In this document: piece after piece, positions 9,328 to 18,618 of the stretch | Layout: each line of letters opens with the position of its first letter | How positions within the stretch are numbered: the stretch's first letter is position 1 | Assembly (NCBI RefSeq): GCF_020595095.1 | Contig: NZ_JAJDOP010000003.1 | Location: 434,001 to 498,000, forward strand | DNA from: Microvirga rosea | GTDB lineage: Bacteria > Pseudomonadota > Alphaproteobacteria > Rhizobiales > Beijerinckiaceae | Direction of reading: 5' to 3' | DNA length: 64,000 nucleotides | Translations under genes and position numbers: made by a program | The notes under the pieces: model-generated | Told to the model about the DNA's origin: nothing | What the model saw: only the letters and a program-made list of their open reading frames with translations | Database searches by the model: none

Positions 9328-9795
9328 ATGCAAGGACTGTGCGGGATCGGCGGGAAAGCCTGTCAGGCTATTGTGATTATCGGCATGGCGGCGGCGATGC
9401 CATCCGAAGTCAGCGCGCAAGCCGCACCCGCGCCACGGCCCGTTGGCCGGGTATCCATTGACCAGGCGCAGCTCGCCTTCATTGGCAGTGCGGCCGTCGG
9501 CGGCGGCACGTTGTCCTTCCGCGGGCGCTCCTATCGCTTCACGATCAACGGCCTCGGCGTCGGTGGCATCGGCGCCTCGAAGATCAAGGCAACCGGTGAC
9601 GTCTATCAGCTCGCCCGGGTCTCCGACCTGGAAGGCGTTTACGGACAGGTGCGCCTGGGCTGGGCCCTGGCGAACCAGGGCGATGGTCGGCTTTGGCTGC
9701 AAAACGACAAGGGCGTCGTGCTGCGGCTGCGCACGAAGCGCGAGGGCCTGATGCTGGCCGCCGGAGCCGATGCCGTCCGCATCCAACTCCGATGA
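9328..9795 (+). CDS. Exported protein of unknown function
   Basis: The protein has 155 residues with a signal peptide (KACQAIVIIGMAAAMPSEVSA). ATG 9328 is chosen because AAGGAGG lies just upstream. The mature part is Gly-rich and beta-like (GTLSFRGRSYRFTINGLGVG, GIGASKIKATGDVYQL, LWLQNDKGVVLRL). It resembles small periplasmic proteins of the EipA/YSC84-like type found in Hyphomicrobiales, but I cannot assign it securely. Its stop is 4 bases before the start of the lipoprotein hydrolase gene, so the two are co-transcribed, possibly under the upstream AraC regulator. Confidence 0.7.
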   Translation: MQGLCGIGGKACQAIVIIGMAAAMPSEVSAQAAPAPRPVGRVSIDQAQLAFIGSAAVGGGTLSFRGRSYRFTINGLGVGGIGASKIKATGDVYQLARVSDLEGVYGQVRLGWALANQGDGRLWLQNDKGVVLRLRTKREGLMLAAGADAVRIQLR

Positions 9796-9799
9796 GCCG

Positions 9800-11023
9800 A
9801 TGGTCGCTCTTCGCCGCTCGGTGATCCTTGCCCTCCTCCTGCCACTCGGCGCCTGTGCCAGCGTCAAGGGCGTACTGGTGCCCGTGAGCGCATCGGCTCC
9901 GGGGACGAGCAGGGTCGACATGCTGGTCGCCACCACCCGCAAGCGCACGGATCCGGCGGAGCTGTTCTCGGGCGACCGCGGACCGACTGCGGCGTTCGCC
10001 AACATCACGGTCTCGATCCCACCCGACGCTGCCCGGCAGGTTGGTGAGGTTCAGTGGCCGCGGCGGGTACCCGGCGACCCGACCACGGATTTCGTCACGC
10101 TCAAGGCCGACGTGATCAACCGGGATCAGGCGCTCGCTTGGTTCCACCGGAGCCTGCGCAATGTCCCTAAGCGACAGGTGCTGGTTTTCATCCACGGCTT
10201 CAACAACCGCTTCGAGGATGCGGTCTTCCGCTTTGCCCAGATCGTGCACGACTCCCGTGCCCCCGTGGTGCCGATCCTGTTCACCTGGCCCTCGCGGGGC
10301 AGCGTGTTGGCCTATGGCTATGACCGCGAGAGCACGGCCTATTCGCGCAACGGCCTGGAAACCCTGCTGAAGGCGATTTCCCGCGATCCAGCCGTCGGCG
10401 AGATCTCGATCCTGGCGCACTCCATGGGCAACTCGCTGGCGCTTGAGACCTTGCGCCAGATGGCGATCCGGGACGGACGGGTGACGCCGAAGATCCGTAA
10501 TGTCCTGCTCGCCGCGCCGGACGTCGACGTCGACCTCGCCCGGGAAGCCATCATCGACATGGGGCCGAGAGCCAATCGGCCTGCCTTCACCCTGTTCGTG
10601 TCGCAGGACGACCGAGCGCTGGCGGTCTCCCGCCGGGTCTGGGGCAGCGAGGCACGCTTGGGCGCGATCAACCCTGATCAGGAGCCGTACCGGACGCAAC
10701 TCGAGCAGGCGAATGTCACGGTCCTCGATCTCACCAAGCTCAAGGCGGGCGACGCCCTCAACCACGGCAAGTTCGCGGAGAGCCCTGAGGTCGTCCAGCT
10801 CATCGGGAAGCGCTTGGCGGACGGGCAGACCGTGACGGATTCGCGCGTCGGATTGGGCGACCGCATCATCCAGGTGACAGCCGGCGCGGCCACCGCTGTG
10901 GGCACAGCGGCGGGTCTAGCGGTATCCGCTCCAGTAGCCATCGTCGATCCGCAAACCCGGCAAGGCCTTGGAGCCCATGTCGAGGAGCTGGGGCAGTCAG
11001 CGTCCGATGCTGTGGCACCGTGA
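9800..11023 (+). CDS. Lipoprotein alpha/beta hydrolase (DUF900 family)
   Basis: This 407-residue protein has a lipoprotein signal peptide (MVALRRSVILALLLPLGACAS, lipobox LGAC). Residues about 120-300 form an alpha/beta-hydrolase of the DUF900 type: VLVFIHGFNNRFEDAVFRFA (oxyanion region), nucleophile elbow LAHSMGNSLAL, and LAAPDVDVD before a candidate acid; the catalytic His is probably the NHGKF His near residue 310. The C-terminal 80 residues are Ala/Gly-rich with a hydrophobic patch. The start at 9800 lies 4 bases after the preceding gene. The substrate is unknown; related proteins are probable membrane-anchored esterases or lipases. Confidence 0.85.
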   Translation: MVALRRSVILALLLPLGACASVKGVLVPVSASAPGTSRVDMLVATTRKRTDPAELFSGDRGPTAAFANITVSIPPDAARQVGEVQWPRRVPGDPTTDFVTLKADVINRDQALAWFHRSLRNVPKRQVLVFIHGFNNRFEDAVFRFAQIVHDSRAPVVPILFTWPSRGSVLAYGYDRESTAYSRNGLETLLKAISRDPAVGEISILAHSMGNSLALETLRQMAIRDGRVTPKIRNVLLAAPDVDVDLAREAIIDMGPRANRPAFTLFVSQDDRALAVSRRVWGSEARLGAINPDQEPYRTQLEQANVTVLDLTKLKAGDALNHGKFAESPEVVQLIGKRLADGQTVTDSRVGLGDRIIQVTAGAATAVGTAAGLAVSAPVAIVDPQTRQGLGAHVEELGQSASDAVAP

Positions 11024-11128
11024 GGCAGTGCCGGATGTCGGATCCCGGATCGCCATGGGAATGACCCAATGATAACGTCGAACGACATTGCCACCCTCAG
11101 GGGCGAAAGGAATCCAGGTCTGGCCACC

Positions 11129-13005
11129 ATGGACGGGAAGCAGGTACAGCGTCGACTGGCGGCCATCCTGGCGGCCGACGTCGTCGGTTATAGCCGCCTT
11201 ATGCGGGCCAACGAAGTGGGAACTCTCACAACTCTCATGGAGCACCGTAGGAACCTGATTGATCCGCTGATTGCGGAGCACTACGGCCGCATCGTCAAGC
11301 TCACCGGGGACGGGGTGCTCGCCGAGTTCGCGAGCGTTGTGAACGCGGTGGAGTGTGGAACGCGGATTCAGAAGGCGATGCACGCACGCAATGCCGGGAT
11401 ACCGGAGGATCGGCGTGTCGAGTTTCGCATCGGCGTCCATCTCGGCGACATCATCAGCGAGGGTGACGACATCTTTGGCGACGGCGTCAACATCGCGGCT
11501 CGTCTCGAAAGCATCGCCAAGCCTGGCGGAGTCGCGATCTCCGCCGTCGTGCGGGAGAACGTCGAGAACCGGCTCGATCTATCCTTCGAGACAGTCGGCG
11601 AGCAGGCACTGAAGAACATCGACCGTCCAGTCCTTGTGTTCAACGTATATGTGGGCGCGCCGCCACCGCAGCAGGCCCAAGCGCCTACCGCCTCCGGTCC
11701 TCAGGCGAGTGCGCCGATGGGGAAGCCCTCAATCGCAGCCCTGCCCTTCGTCAATGTGAGCGGCGATCCGGAGCAGGAGTACTTCTCCGACGGCATCACG
11801 GAGGACATCATCACCGACCTGTCGAAGATTTCCGGGTTGTTCGTAGTGGGCCGCCATTCGGCGTTCGCCTACAAGGGTCAGGCAGTGGACCTCCGGCAGG
11901 TCGCCGGGAGCTCGGCGTGCGGTTTATCCTTGAGGGCAGCGTGCGCAAGGCCGGGCAGCGCGTGCGCATCACGGGGCAACTCATCGACGGCTCCGACGGC
12001 GGGCACCTGTGGGCGGAGCGGTATGATCGCGACCTGACAGACGTGTTCGCCGTCCAGGACGAGATTACCCGCGCGATCGTCGACCAGCTCAAAGTCAGGC
12101 TCCTGCCGCAGGAAAAGACGGCGATCGAACAGCCTCCAACCTCCGAGGTGGAGGCCTACACGCATTATCTGAGGGGGCGCCAGATCTTCCACCGGGGCAC
12201 GCAAGCATCACTCGCGCTGGCCCGGCAGATGTTCACGCGAGCGGTCGAGATTGATCCACTGTATGCCCGCGCCTATGCCGGCATCGCGGATTGCGACTCG
12301 CGTCTGCGCTCGAAGCACGGGAACCCGATCTCAACTGACCTGATCCTGGGAACCATCGACCGGGCGCTGGCCATCGCTCCTGACCTCGCCGAAGCCCACG
12401 CTGCCCGGGGCTATGCCCTGATGGTGGCAGACCGGCGCAGCGAGGCGCCCGCAGCCTTTGAGCGGGCGTTGGCGCTCGATCCCAACTGCCACGAGGCGCA
12501 TTACCACTTCGCCGACTTCTGCGTCACGGCTGGCGACTTCGCCAGGGCGGCGGAGCACTACGTTCGTGCCCTGGAGATCAAGCCTGACGACTACATCTCG
12601 CCCATCCTCCTCATGGGAATCTTCCGGTCGCTGGGGCGCCCGCAGGAGGCTGAAGGCTATGCGCGCCTCGGGTTGAAGCGGGCGGAAGAGTCGCTCCGGC
12701 TGCATCCGGAGGACTCCAAGCCCGCGCAACTGGGCGCAACGGCGCTGGCGACACTGGGTGAGGAGGATCAGGCGAAGGAATGGCTGGCGCGGGCGCTGGC
12801 CATCGATCCGGATGACAATGGGACCCGCTACAACGCAGCCTGCGTCTATGCGCTGCTGGGCGAGGTTGACCGCGCCGTCGACCTGCTGGAGACCTACCTT
12901 CGGCAGGTTGGACCCGACCTGAAGCTGTGGTTCAAGAAGGACTCCGATCTGGATTCCATTCGCAGCCACCCGCGGTATGCGAAGTTGCTCGAGCTCGCGG
13001 GGTAG
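11129..13005 (+). pseudogene. Class III adenylate/guanylate cyclase with TPR repeats, frameshifted
   Basis: The first part (from ATG 11129; 11069 is an alternative) has a class III cyclase domain: RRLAAILAADVVGYSRLM and KLTGDGVLAEF carry the two metal-binding Asp, followed by RIGVHLGDIISEGDDIFGDG. A linker and a TolB-like segment follow (SIAALPFVNVSGDPEQEYFS). The frame is lost near 11904-11906: one C is missing where GCCCGGGAGCTC would restore VARELGVRF. The second part (from about 11910) continues with ILEGSVRKAGQRVRITGQLI and TPR-like repeats to 13005. Both halves match one normal gene of about 625 residues. The lesion lies in a C/G run, so a sequencing error is possible. Confidence 0.85.
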
Positions 13006-13067
13006 CGGTCAAGTCGGGTCCACGCATCCGATCGGCTCTCGTCTGGCCTGTTCCGGGAACCGCGAAG

Positions 13068-13913
13068 TCATCTTTGCGGCCCCATGAGGACGAAGTCGTG
13101 TTGGGCGCAGAATATGTGGTTGTGCAGATTGGCTATCCACTGACGGCCAGATGCCGTCACGTTGAGGTATGTCATGGCATCCCCGAGATGGGGCGAGACA
13201 CTGGTCCAGTAGAAGTCGGGCAAGCGTTCGATCATATCCGCCGGAGACTTGTAGCCGAGGCGCTGATTGACTCCAACCTCCTCGAACTCGTGGAACAGGG
13301 CATTTGCCTTCCTTGGGTAGAGCGGATCGCCCAGTTGCCCGATCAGGTCCGCGGCCTGCACCAATCGCCCCTCACGCTCCTCCCGGCCGTTCCCGGCGCT
13401 GACCAGCGCCGGAAAGCGCGTGAACTCGACCGCCCGCGCCACCCTCTCGGGATCGAGCAGGGGTGAGCCTGCCAGACGCTCCATGACGAAGACTTTGGAG
13501 CGGTCAACGTGGTGAGGCGAGAGCGCCGCATCTGATGCCCCGCGCGGCAGGGTCACGGTCATCCCGCTCGCATCGATCACGAACTGATCCCTGCTGTCGC
13601 CCCTCAGGATGCCACGGACATAACCGATGTCATGCAGCAGGCAGGCTGCGATCAGGTGCGTGTAGTCGTCCGGTTCAAGACGCTCGGTCAGCATTCGGCC
13701 GTGGAGAATATCTCGCCCGACGAGAGTGACGAGGAAGGTGTGCTCGACGTTGTGGTAGAGGGCATCACTTCTGCCGATACATTCCAGCGCCATCCGCACC
13801 GCGCCATCGAGCCGCTCGGCCTTGTCCTGGTGCGAAGAACCGAACAAGCGGCGGAAGTCGCTCGCGATGTGCCTCCCGAGCTCGTCCGCCATGATCGCAG
13901 GAAACGATATCAT
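13068..13913 (-). CDS. HD-domain phosphohydrolase, phosphodiesterase-like
   Basis: This 281-residue soluble protein has a metal-dependent HD fold. Residues about 52-60 (YHNVEHTFLV) match the YHNxxH signature of class I cyclic-nucleotide phosphodiesterases, and LIAACLLHDIGYVRG (about residues 88-102) is the HD motif. FTRFP and VQAADLIGQLGDP supply the later helices. It converges on the cyclase gene (62 bases between stops), which suggests, without proving, opposing roles in cyclic nucleotide turnover. Start ATG 13913 is used; ATG 13892 is an alternative. Other HD substrates remain possible. Confidence 0.78.
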   Translation of the reverse strand: MISFPAIMADELGRHIASDFRRLFGSSHQDKAERLDGAVRMALECIGRSDALYHNVEHTFLVTLVGRDILHGRMLTERLEPDDYTHLIAACLLHDIGYVRGILRGDSRDQFVIDASGMTVTLPRGASDAALSPHHVDRSKVFVMERLAGSPLLDPERVARAVEFTRFPALVSAGNGREEREGRLVQAADLIGQLGDPLYPRKANALFHEFEEVGVNQRLGYKSPADMIERLPDFYWTSVSPHLGDAMTYLNVTASGRQWIANLHNHIFCAQHDFVLMGPQR

Positions 13914-14365
13914 GCAAGTCTCCCAGGCATGGGCCAGCGTCGGACAGGAGTATAGCCGAGTTGGTGGGGAAACGCTGCAGCAGGCGCATGCTCACCATCG
14001 GGAGAGCGTCCATATCCCGTCGTCGCGACCTTCTCACGGTCCGGCTGCCGGTCGGCATCGAGCCGCCGATGACGAGGCGGCACCCGTTGAGAGTGGCCAC
14101 CGTTGCCCAAACTGTCAACGCGATGTCCTGATCGATCAAGCGGTCTGCTTTGGGGCGGTTAGGGTTGTCAGTCGATGCCGGATAAACGGCCAGCCCGGCA
14201 ATGGACACCGTGGCATCGCCCGCACGGCAGATGCAGGCAAGATGCACCCTCGTCCGGTACTCACAGGAGCAGATGAGTGCCCGAATAGCCTTCCCTGATG
14301 GAACCGGGTTTCAGACCTGCGAGGTCGTGCAGCGCTTCAACGGGGAATGATCGACGGAGGCGAAC
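13914..14365. other. Intergenic region; candidate operator only
   Basis: No convincing gene is visible in these 452 bases. The stretch 14106-14141 resembles the candidate operator at 9130-9165. A GGAGG ribosome-binding site lies just before the ATG at 14366. Confidence 0.5.
14106..14141 (+). promoter_or_regulatory. Candidate operator, second copy
   Basis: This stretch matches 27 of 36 positions of 9130-9165 without gaps and has the same orientation relative to the downstream exported-protein gene, which starts about 225 bases later. It may bind the AraC-type regulator encoded at 8009-9118 (inference). Confidence 0.3.
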
Positions 14366-14626
14366 ATGAAGCTCGCAATTGCATTATCGGCATTGGCAGT
14401 GGCAGTGGGTCTCGTCGCCTCCGGCAGCGAGGACGCCCGTGCGGTGGTCTACTGCCAATACATCAACTATCCTGTCGGCTGCGTCGTACGACCCGGTGTG
14501 GTGCTGCGGCCGCGGCCTGTCGCCCGTGCCGTGGTCAGCCCGGGCGTCGGTGCGCCGGGGGTCGGAATGCGGCCTGGAACGCCGATGAATCGTGGCGGTC
14601 CGGTCAATCGCGTGGGCAGGCGCTGA
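14366..14626 (+). CDS. Small exported Pro/Gly/Arg-rich protein
   Basis: An 86-residue protein with a signal peptide (MKLAIALSALAVAVGLVASG) and a strong ribosome-binding site (CGGAGG). The mature protein has a Cys pair in VVYCQYINYPVGCVV and a basic Pro/Val/Gly-rich tail (RPGVVLRPRPVARAVVSPGV). Similar short proteins are frequent in Bradyrhizobium and Microvirga relatives, with no known function. It lies 39 bases before the permease gene and may share its transcript. Confidence 0.7.
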   Translation: MKLAIALSALAVAVGLVASGSEDARAVVYCQYINYPVGCVVRPGVVLRPRPVARAVVSPGVGAPGVGMRPGTPMNRGGPVNRVGRR

Positions 14627-14665
14627 GCGATCCCCTCTCGATTTGACCAACTGGGCAGGTGCGGC

Positions 14666-15802
14666 ATGCGCGAAACCGTGAATGGGGATCGATCAACGGG
14701 CCGGACTGTGCCGGACATCGCCAGCACGCCCGTGACCTCGAGCACATTCGACACGGTGCTTCGCGTCGGACTGGTGGCATTACTCGTCTATGCCTGCGCT
14801 CGGATCGTCCTGCCGTTCGCATTTATCCTGGTTTGGTCGGCGATCTTGGCGGTGATCCTGCATCCGCTGCATCTCCGTCTGGCCACCTATCTCGGGGGGC
14901 GCTGGTCGGCACTGTTGATCGGGTTGGTCGGCATTGCGATGATGCTGGGGCCGATGGTCATCGTGGTGACGTCACTTGCGACATCGCTGCAGGCGCTGAT
15001 CTCGAGCGTGCAGGGCCACGACGTGAGATTGCCCCCACCCCCTCCATGGCTGGACGGAGCCCCGCTGGTCGGCAGGAAGCTGACCGAAATCTGGACCCTC
15101 GTCGCTACCAACCTGCCGGCGGCGCTCACAAAATACGGCCATCTGTTGAGCAGCCCCGTGGCATGGTTGGCGTCGTTCGCAAGCGGCCTGGCCATCGGCG
15201 AATTGTCGTTCGTCCTCTCATTCGCGATTGCCGCTGTGCTCGTTGCCCACGGCGAGGGGGGAGCCGATTTCGCCCGGCGCCTACTGACACGCGTCACCGG
15301 CAGCACGGCGCGCGCAGTGCAACTGATCGAGCTGACGGTGACCACGATCCGCAGCGTGGGGCTCGGAGTAGTCGGCGTGGCTCTGATCCAGGCCTTGTTT
15401 CTCGGTCTTGGGTTCTTCGTCATCGGGCTTCAGGCGGCCGGTCCGCTGACGCTTGTTGCGCTCCTGTTGGGGATCATGCAGGTGCCGTTGATCCTGCTCT
15501 CGCTCCCCGTCGTCGCCTTTGTCTTCGCGACCGAGGCAACGCAGGCCGCGATCGTCTTTCTGATCTGGAATGTCGTCGTCGGCCTCGGTGACAATGTCCT
15601 GAGACCGCTGATGCTCGGGAGGGGACTGGCCGTGCCCATGCCGGTCATCCTGCTTGGCGTCGTCGGCGGCATGATTGTCGACGGACTTCTGGGTTTATTT
15701 GTCGGTCCCGTTCTTCTGGGGGTCAGTTACGTGTTGCTGCTGGAATGGTTGCAGCAGCACCCGGTCGGCGGCCAGTGGCGCGACGGCAGGCCGACATCGT
15801 GA
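14666..15802 (+). CDS. AI-2E family transporter (PerM-like permease)
   Basis: This 378-residue integral membrane protein has about eight predicted helices: two N-terminal (VGLVALLVYACARIVLPFAF, ILVWSAILAVILHPL), one near residue 85, and a C-terminal cluster of four or five from residue 185 onward. The central soluble loop (residues about 110-165) and the late NVVVGLGDNVLRPLMLGRG motif are typical of the AI-2E/PerM (UPF0118) family. Members export or import small molecules or act in Na+/H+ exchange; no substrate can be assigned here. The N-terminal 30 residues are hydrophilic and variable. Confidence 0.88.
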   Translation: MRETVNGDRSTGRTVPDIASTPVTSSTFDTVLRVGLVALLVYACARIVLPFAFILVWSAILAVILHPLHLRLATYLGGRWSALLIGLVGIAMMLGPMVIVVTSLATSLQALISSVQGHDVRLPPPPPWLDGAPLVGRKLTEIWTLVATNLPAALTKYGHLLSSPVAWLASFASGLAIGELSFVLSFAIAAVLVAHGEGGADFARRLLTRVTGSTARAVQLIELTVTTIRSVGLGVVGVALIQALFLGLGFFVIGLQAAGPLTLVALLLGIMQVPLILLSLPVVAFVFATEATQAAIVFLIWNVVVGLGDNVLRPLMLGRGLAVPMPVILLGVVGGMIVDGLLGLFVGPVLLGVSYVLLLEWLQQHPVGGQWRDGRPTS

Positions 15803-16067
15803 ACCAGATGTCCCGGGATACTCGACGTTTCCCAGGGCCGTCCGCGGTCCTGTCGTGGCGCCCGCCGTTCATACTCAGTGTCGCGGCAGGATCCGAATGA
15901 CTGAGTTTGCACGGTCACGAGGTCCGGAGCCGGCACGAGGCAGATGAAAACCGAATTTCGGTAGCCATAGGGGTAAGCCGACCTCAATAAGGCCAAGCCC
16001 AACGACTTAGATTGCCCCTAAGCTACCCTTCAGACGCCATCTCGGCCGCGCTGCGACCGACTTGCGC

Positions 16068-16898
16068 CTACTGTGATTTCCGGCAGATCACCTGCACAGG
16101 ATAGGTGCGGCCTTCCTCAATGTTGCGCGCCGCATTGCGCGTCTTTTCTGGTGCGCTATCGCCTACAAGGATGTGGATGCCCAGCAGGGGTTCTGCTCCC
16201 TTGGCGGCAAGCTCCATCACGTGCCTATAGGCGGCGAGGTATTTCTCGCCCGTATTCTCCATGCGGATATCCGTGAACCCCGCAGCTTCGAGCAGCCTAC
16301 GCGTGTCCGCAGGCGGGATGAGATAGGCGCCGCTGCCGTCGTTCGACCACGGTAGGGGATAATGCGGATTGCCGATGGGTCCCAGACCGTGCTCAGTCAG
16401 CGCAAAAAAGGCGCCGGGCTTCAGCACCCGGAACGCCTCGGCGAAGAAGCGCGGACGGTCGGCCACATTCATGGTGACGTGCTGAGTGTAGGCACCGTCG
16501 AAGGTGCCGTCCGCACAGGGCAGATCCGCGCCGTCCCCCTGCGCGACCGTTACCTGATCCTCAAGGCCGATCAGCGCGGTGAGCCTGTTGGCCGCCTCGA
16601 CGAAGGCCGGCGTGATGTCGATGCCGGTCACGCGGCATCCGAAGCGGCTCGCGAAGTAACGGGCCGGGCCACCGATGCCACAGCCGATATCGAGAAGATG
16701 ATGGCTGGCCTTGACCGGCAGGCTGTCGGCAAGATCAACAGTGGCTGCAAACCCGCGCGCATGGAAATGATCGACCGGCGCGAGGTCTTCCTGCGTAAGG
16801 GCATCCAGAGACTTGCCCGACTTTTCCAGCGCCGTCAGGATCGACGCATAGACGTCGCCCTTGCCCCAATGCTCTGCGATTGCATTCTCGGCTGGCAT
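16068..16898 (-). CDS. Class I SAM-dependent methyltransferase
   Basis: This 276-residue soluble methyltransferase starts at ATG 16898, preceded by GGGAGAG. The upstream extension of the frame to 17063 lacks a ribosome-binding site and is dropped. Motif I is LLDIGCGIGGPARYF (residues about 69-83), with acidic residue in VTGIDITPAFV, motif II near DGADLPCADGTFDGAY, and motif III in RVLKPGAFFALTEHG. The sequence is close to UbiE/phosphoethanolamine or sarcosine N-methyltransferase-like proteins. The substrate is unknown. It stands alone, facing away from the protease gene. Confidence 0.85.
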   Translation of the reverse strand: MPAENAIAEHWGKGDVYASILTALEKSGKSLDALTQEDLAPVDHFHARGFAATVDLADSLPVKASHHLLDIGCGIGGPARYFASRFGCRVTGIDITPAFVEAANRLTALIGLEDQVTVAQGDGADLPCADGTFDGAYTQHVTMNVADRPRFFAEAFRVLKPGAFFALTEHGLGPIGNPHYPLPWSNDGSGAYLIPPADTRRLLEAAGFTDIRMENTGEKYLAAYRHVMELAAKGAEPLLGIHILVGDSAPEKTRNAARNIEEGRTYPVQVICRKSQ

Positions 16899-17709
16899 GT
16901 TCACTCTCCCGACTAACCAGGCGGCGAGTGCCCCCTTCTCCGCTGGCTTGCCCTGCGCGGCCACCGAGTCTAACTGGTGCGGGCCTAAGAGGAAGGGCAA
17001 AATCGTAGCAGGCCAGAGCTCTTTCGTCACCGCATGAGGCCGAAGGGTCAGCAGTCCTCCCATGGACCATCAGCGCCTTTCTGCGGCTGATCGAATGGGT
17101 TCCGTAGACGATCGGATCGAGCCCAATCCCGCAAACCGGCATCGCGACGACAGACATACCCACACGCTGTCATCGGCCTTTCGATCAGTCCTTCTCAGGA
17201 ACAGCGGCAAGCAGACACAGCGCCCGAGCTGAGCAAGCGTGCATCCTGCGGGACAGTGAACGGCTCGTCGCAGGCAATCGTCATCCATCGGGCTTGGGCG
17301 GTTTTGGGAGATCGACCAACCATCCGGGGCCGCCCCGCATTAGCCGCTGCCTTGCGTTGCACGCGTTTAGGTTCAGCGACGACACACAGCGACAGGACGA
17401 CGTGGCCGGACAAGCGCCTCAGGTGCTTCCCCGTTGGCAGGGCGTGACAAATCCGCTTCACATAGCCCCGGCAATTCCTTTTGGGCATCGGATAACCGTT
17501 CCCGGGTTGCCAGTGACGGCTGCACGGCAGCGCTGTCATCGGCCGTAGACTGCGGTCAATCGTCAACCCGACCGTGCTGCTGGAGGAATGGTCCCCGGTT
17601 ACGCTGGAACAGTCCGGAGCAGCCCTGAGTTAAGAGGGCACTCCTGGATCTGTTGCGTCAGCGTCACCTCGATGTTCCGCAGTTCCAGAAGCGGACAGCG
17701 AGGAAATGC
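16899..17709. other. Intergenic region, no gene seen
   Basis: This stretch of about 810 bases separates the leftward methyltransferase gene from the rightward protease gene. Open frames here have Arg/Ser/Ala-rich compositions typical of non-coding GC-rich DNA, and none starts with a good ribosome-binding site. I see no repeat or RNA gene. Confidence 0.5.
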
Positions 17710-18561
17710 ATGGGCACGCCATTGCATGTCCGGGTGAAGCTGTGCGCCATCGGCTTGGCGCTGCTCCCCGTCATCGCGAACCTGGACAGAGTGGTATCGC
17801 GAGCCGAAGCCCAAGAGACCGGAGCTTCCTGCGGCGATCCCTTAAGACTTGCGCGATCCGTGGTCAGCATCGTCTGGCAGTACGGACAGCCCCGGCGCGA
17901 CGGGAGCCAGGAGATCGTCGGAGAGCGGGCCACCGCATGGTTCTATGCCTCGCCACGCTTCCTGGTGACGGCGGCACACTTCGCGAAAGAACTTCCCGCC
18001 GAGGGATGGCAGGAGGTTGAGCTGCGGCAGTCCTCCCGGGAGGGAGAGCCTGCCGTAGCGGTCCAGGTCCGGCTGCGCGTGACGGTTCAAGGGAAAATCT
18101 CCGAAGGCGATGCAGGCGGAAGGGGTCGGGATGTCAGGATGGCGGAGGACCTCGCGATCCTGGAATTGCAGGAGCCGTTCCAGGATGCGCAGATCCTCGA
18201 GGTTCAACCGGAGGCACCGTCCGACAATGCCACTGTCCTTATCCTGGGCTATCCCAAGGGGCAGATGAAGGCTGCGCTCGGCACCATCCGGGGAACCGAG
18301 GGGGCTGCGAGCCGATACCCCGGCTTGGCGCTTCTCGAGGTTCAAGGGTCGGATCGCCTCCTGCTCAATGGCGGCGCGTCCGGAGCGCCCGTGCTCGACT
18401 GCAAGGGTCGGGTCGTCGCCGTGCTGAACGGCCTGCTGACCGGTCCATCCCTGCCGTTCCTGCCACCGGAGCGTTCCGTGATCCCGACGCCGTGGGGCAG
18501 CCCGACCAACACGGCCGTTCCTGTCAGAATGCTGGAGTCGATCAGGAACCGAATGCTCTGA
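17710..18561 (+). CDS. Exported trypsin-like serine protease
   Basis: The protein has about 283 residues with a signal peptide (VRVKLCAIGLALLPVIANL). ATG 17710 follows AGGAAA, and the frame upstream is unlikely to be used. The chymotrypsin-fold triad is visible: His in FLVTAAHFAKE, Asp in MAEDLAILELQE, and Ser in NGGASGAPVLDCKGRVV (GxSGxP). No PDZ domain follows, so it is a stand-alone S1-type peptidase and not a full DegP. It is convergent with the sulfatase gene, and a hairpin lies between the stops. Confidence 0.83.
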   Translation: MGTPLHVRVKLCAIGLALLPVIANLDRVVSRAEAQETGASCGDPLRLARSVVSIVWQYGQPRRDGSQEIVGERATAWFYASPRFLVTAAHFAKELPAEGWQEVELRQSSREGEPAVAVQVRLRVTVQGKISEGDAGGRGRDVRMAEDLAILELQEPFQDAQILEVQPEAPSDNATVLILGYPKGQMKAALGTIRGTEGAASRYPGLALLEVQGSDRLLLNGGASGAPVLDCKGRVVAVLNGLLTGPSLPFLPPERSVIPTPWGSPTNTAVPVRMLESIRNRML

Positions 18562-18578
18562 AGTTTCCGGCGCTTTCC

Positions 18579-18610
18579 GGACTGGGCCATGCGGGCGCAC
18601 GGCCCAGTCC
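18579..18610. terminator. Hairpin between convergent protease and sulfatase genes
   Basis: A perfect 10-bp inverted repeat (GGACTGGGCC / GGCCCAGTCC) with a 12-base loop lies between the two stop codons (18561 and 18619). There is no T-tract on either side, but the position suits a bidirectional terminator. Confidence 0.5.
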
Positions 18611-18618
18611 CCGACGCG

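Noticed and set aside
13765-14247. Minus-strand frame overlapping the HD gene start
   Set aside because: Most of it is out of frame with the HD gene and lacks motifs; the HD start at 13913 explains the coding signal.
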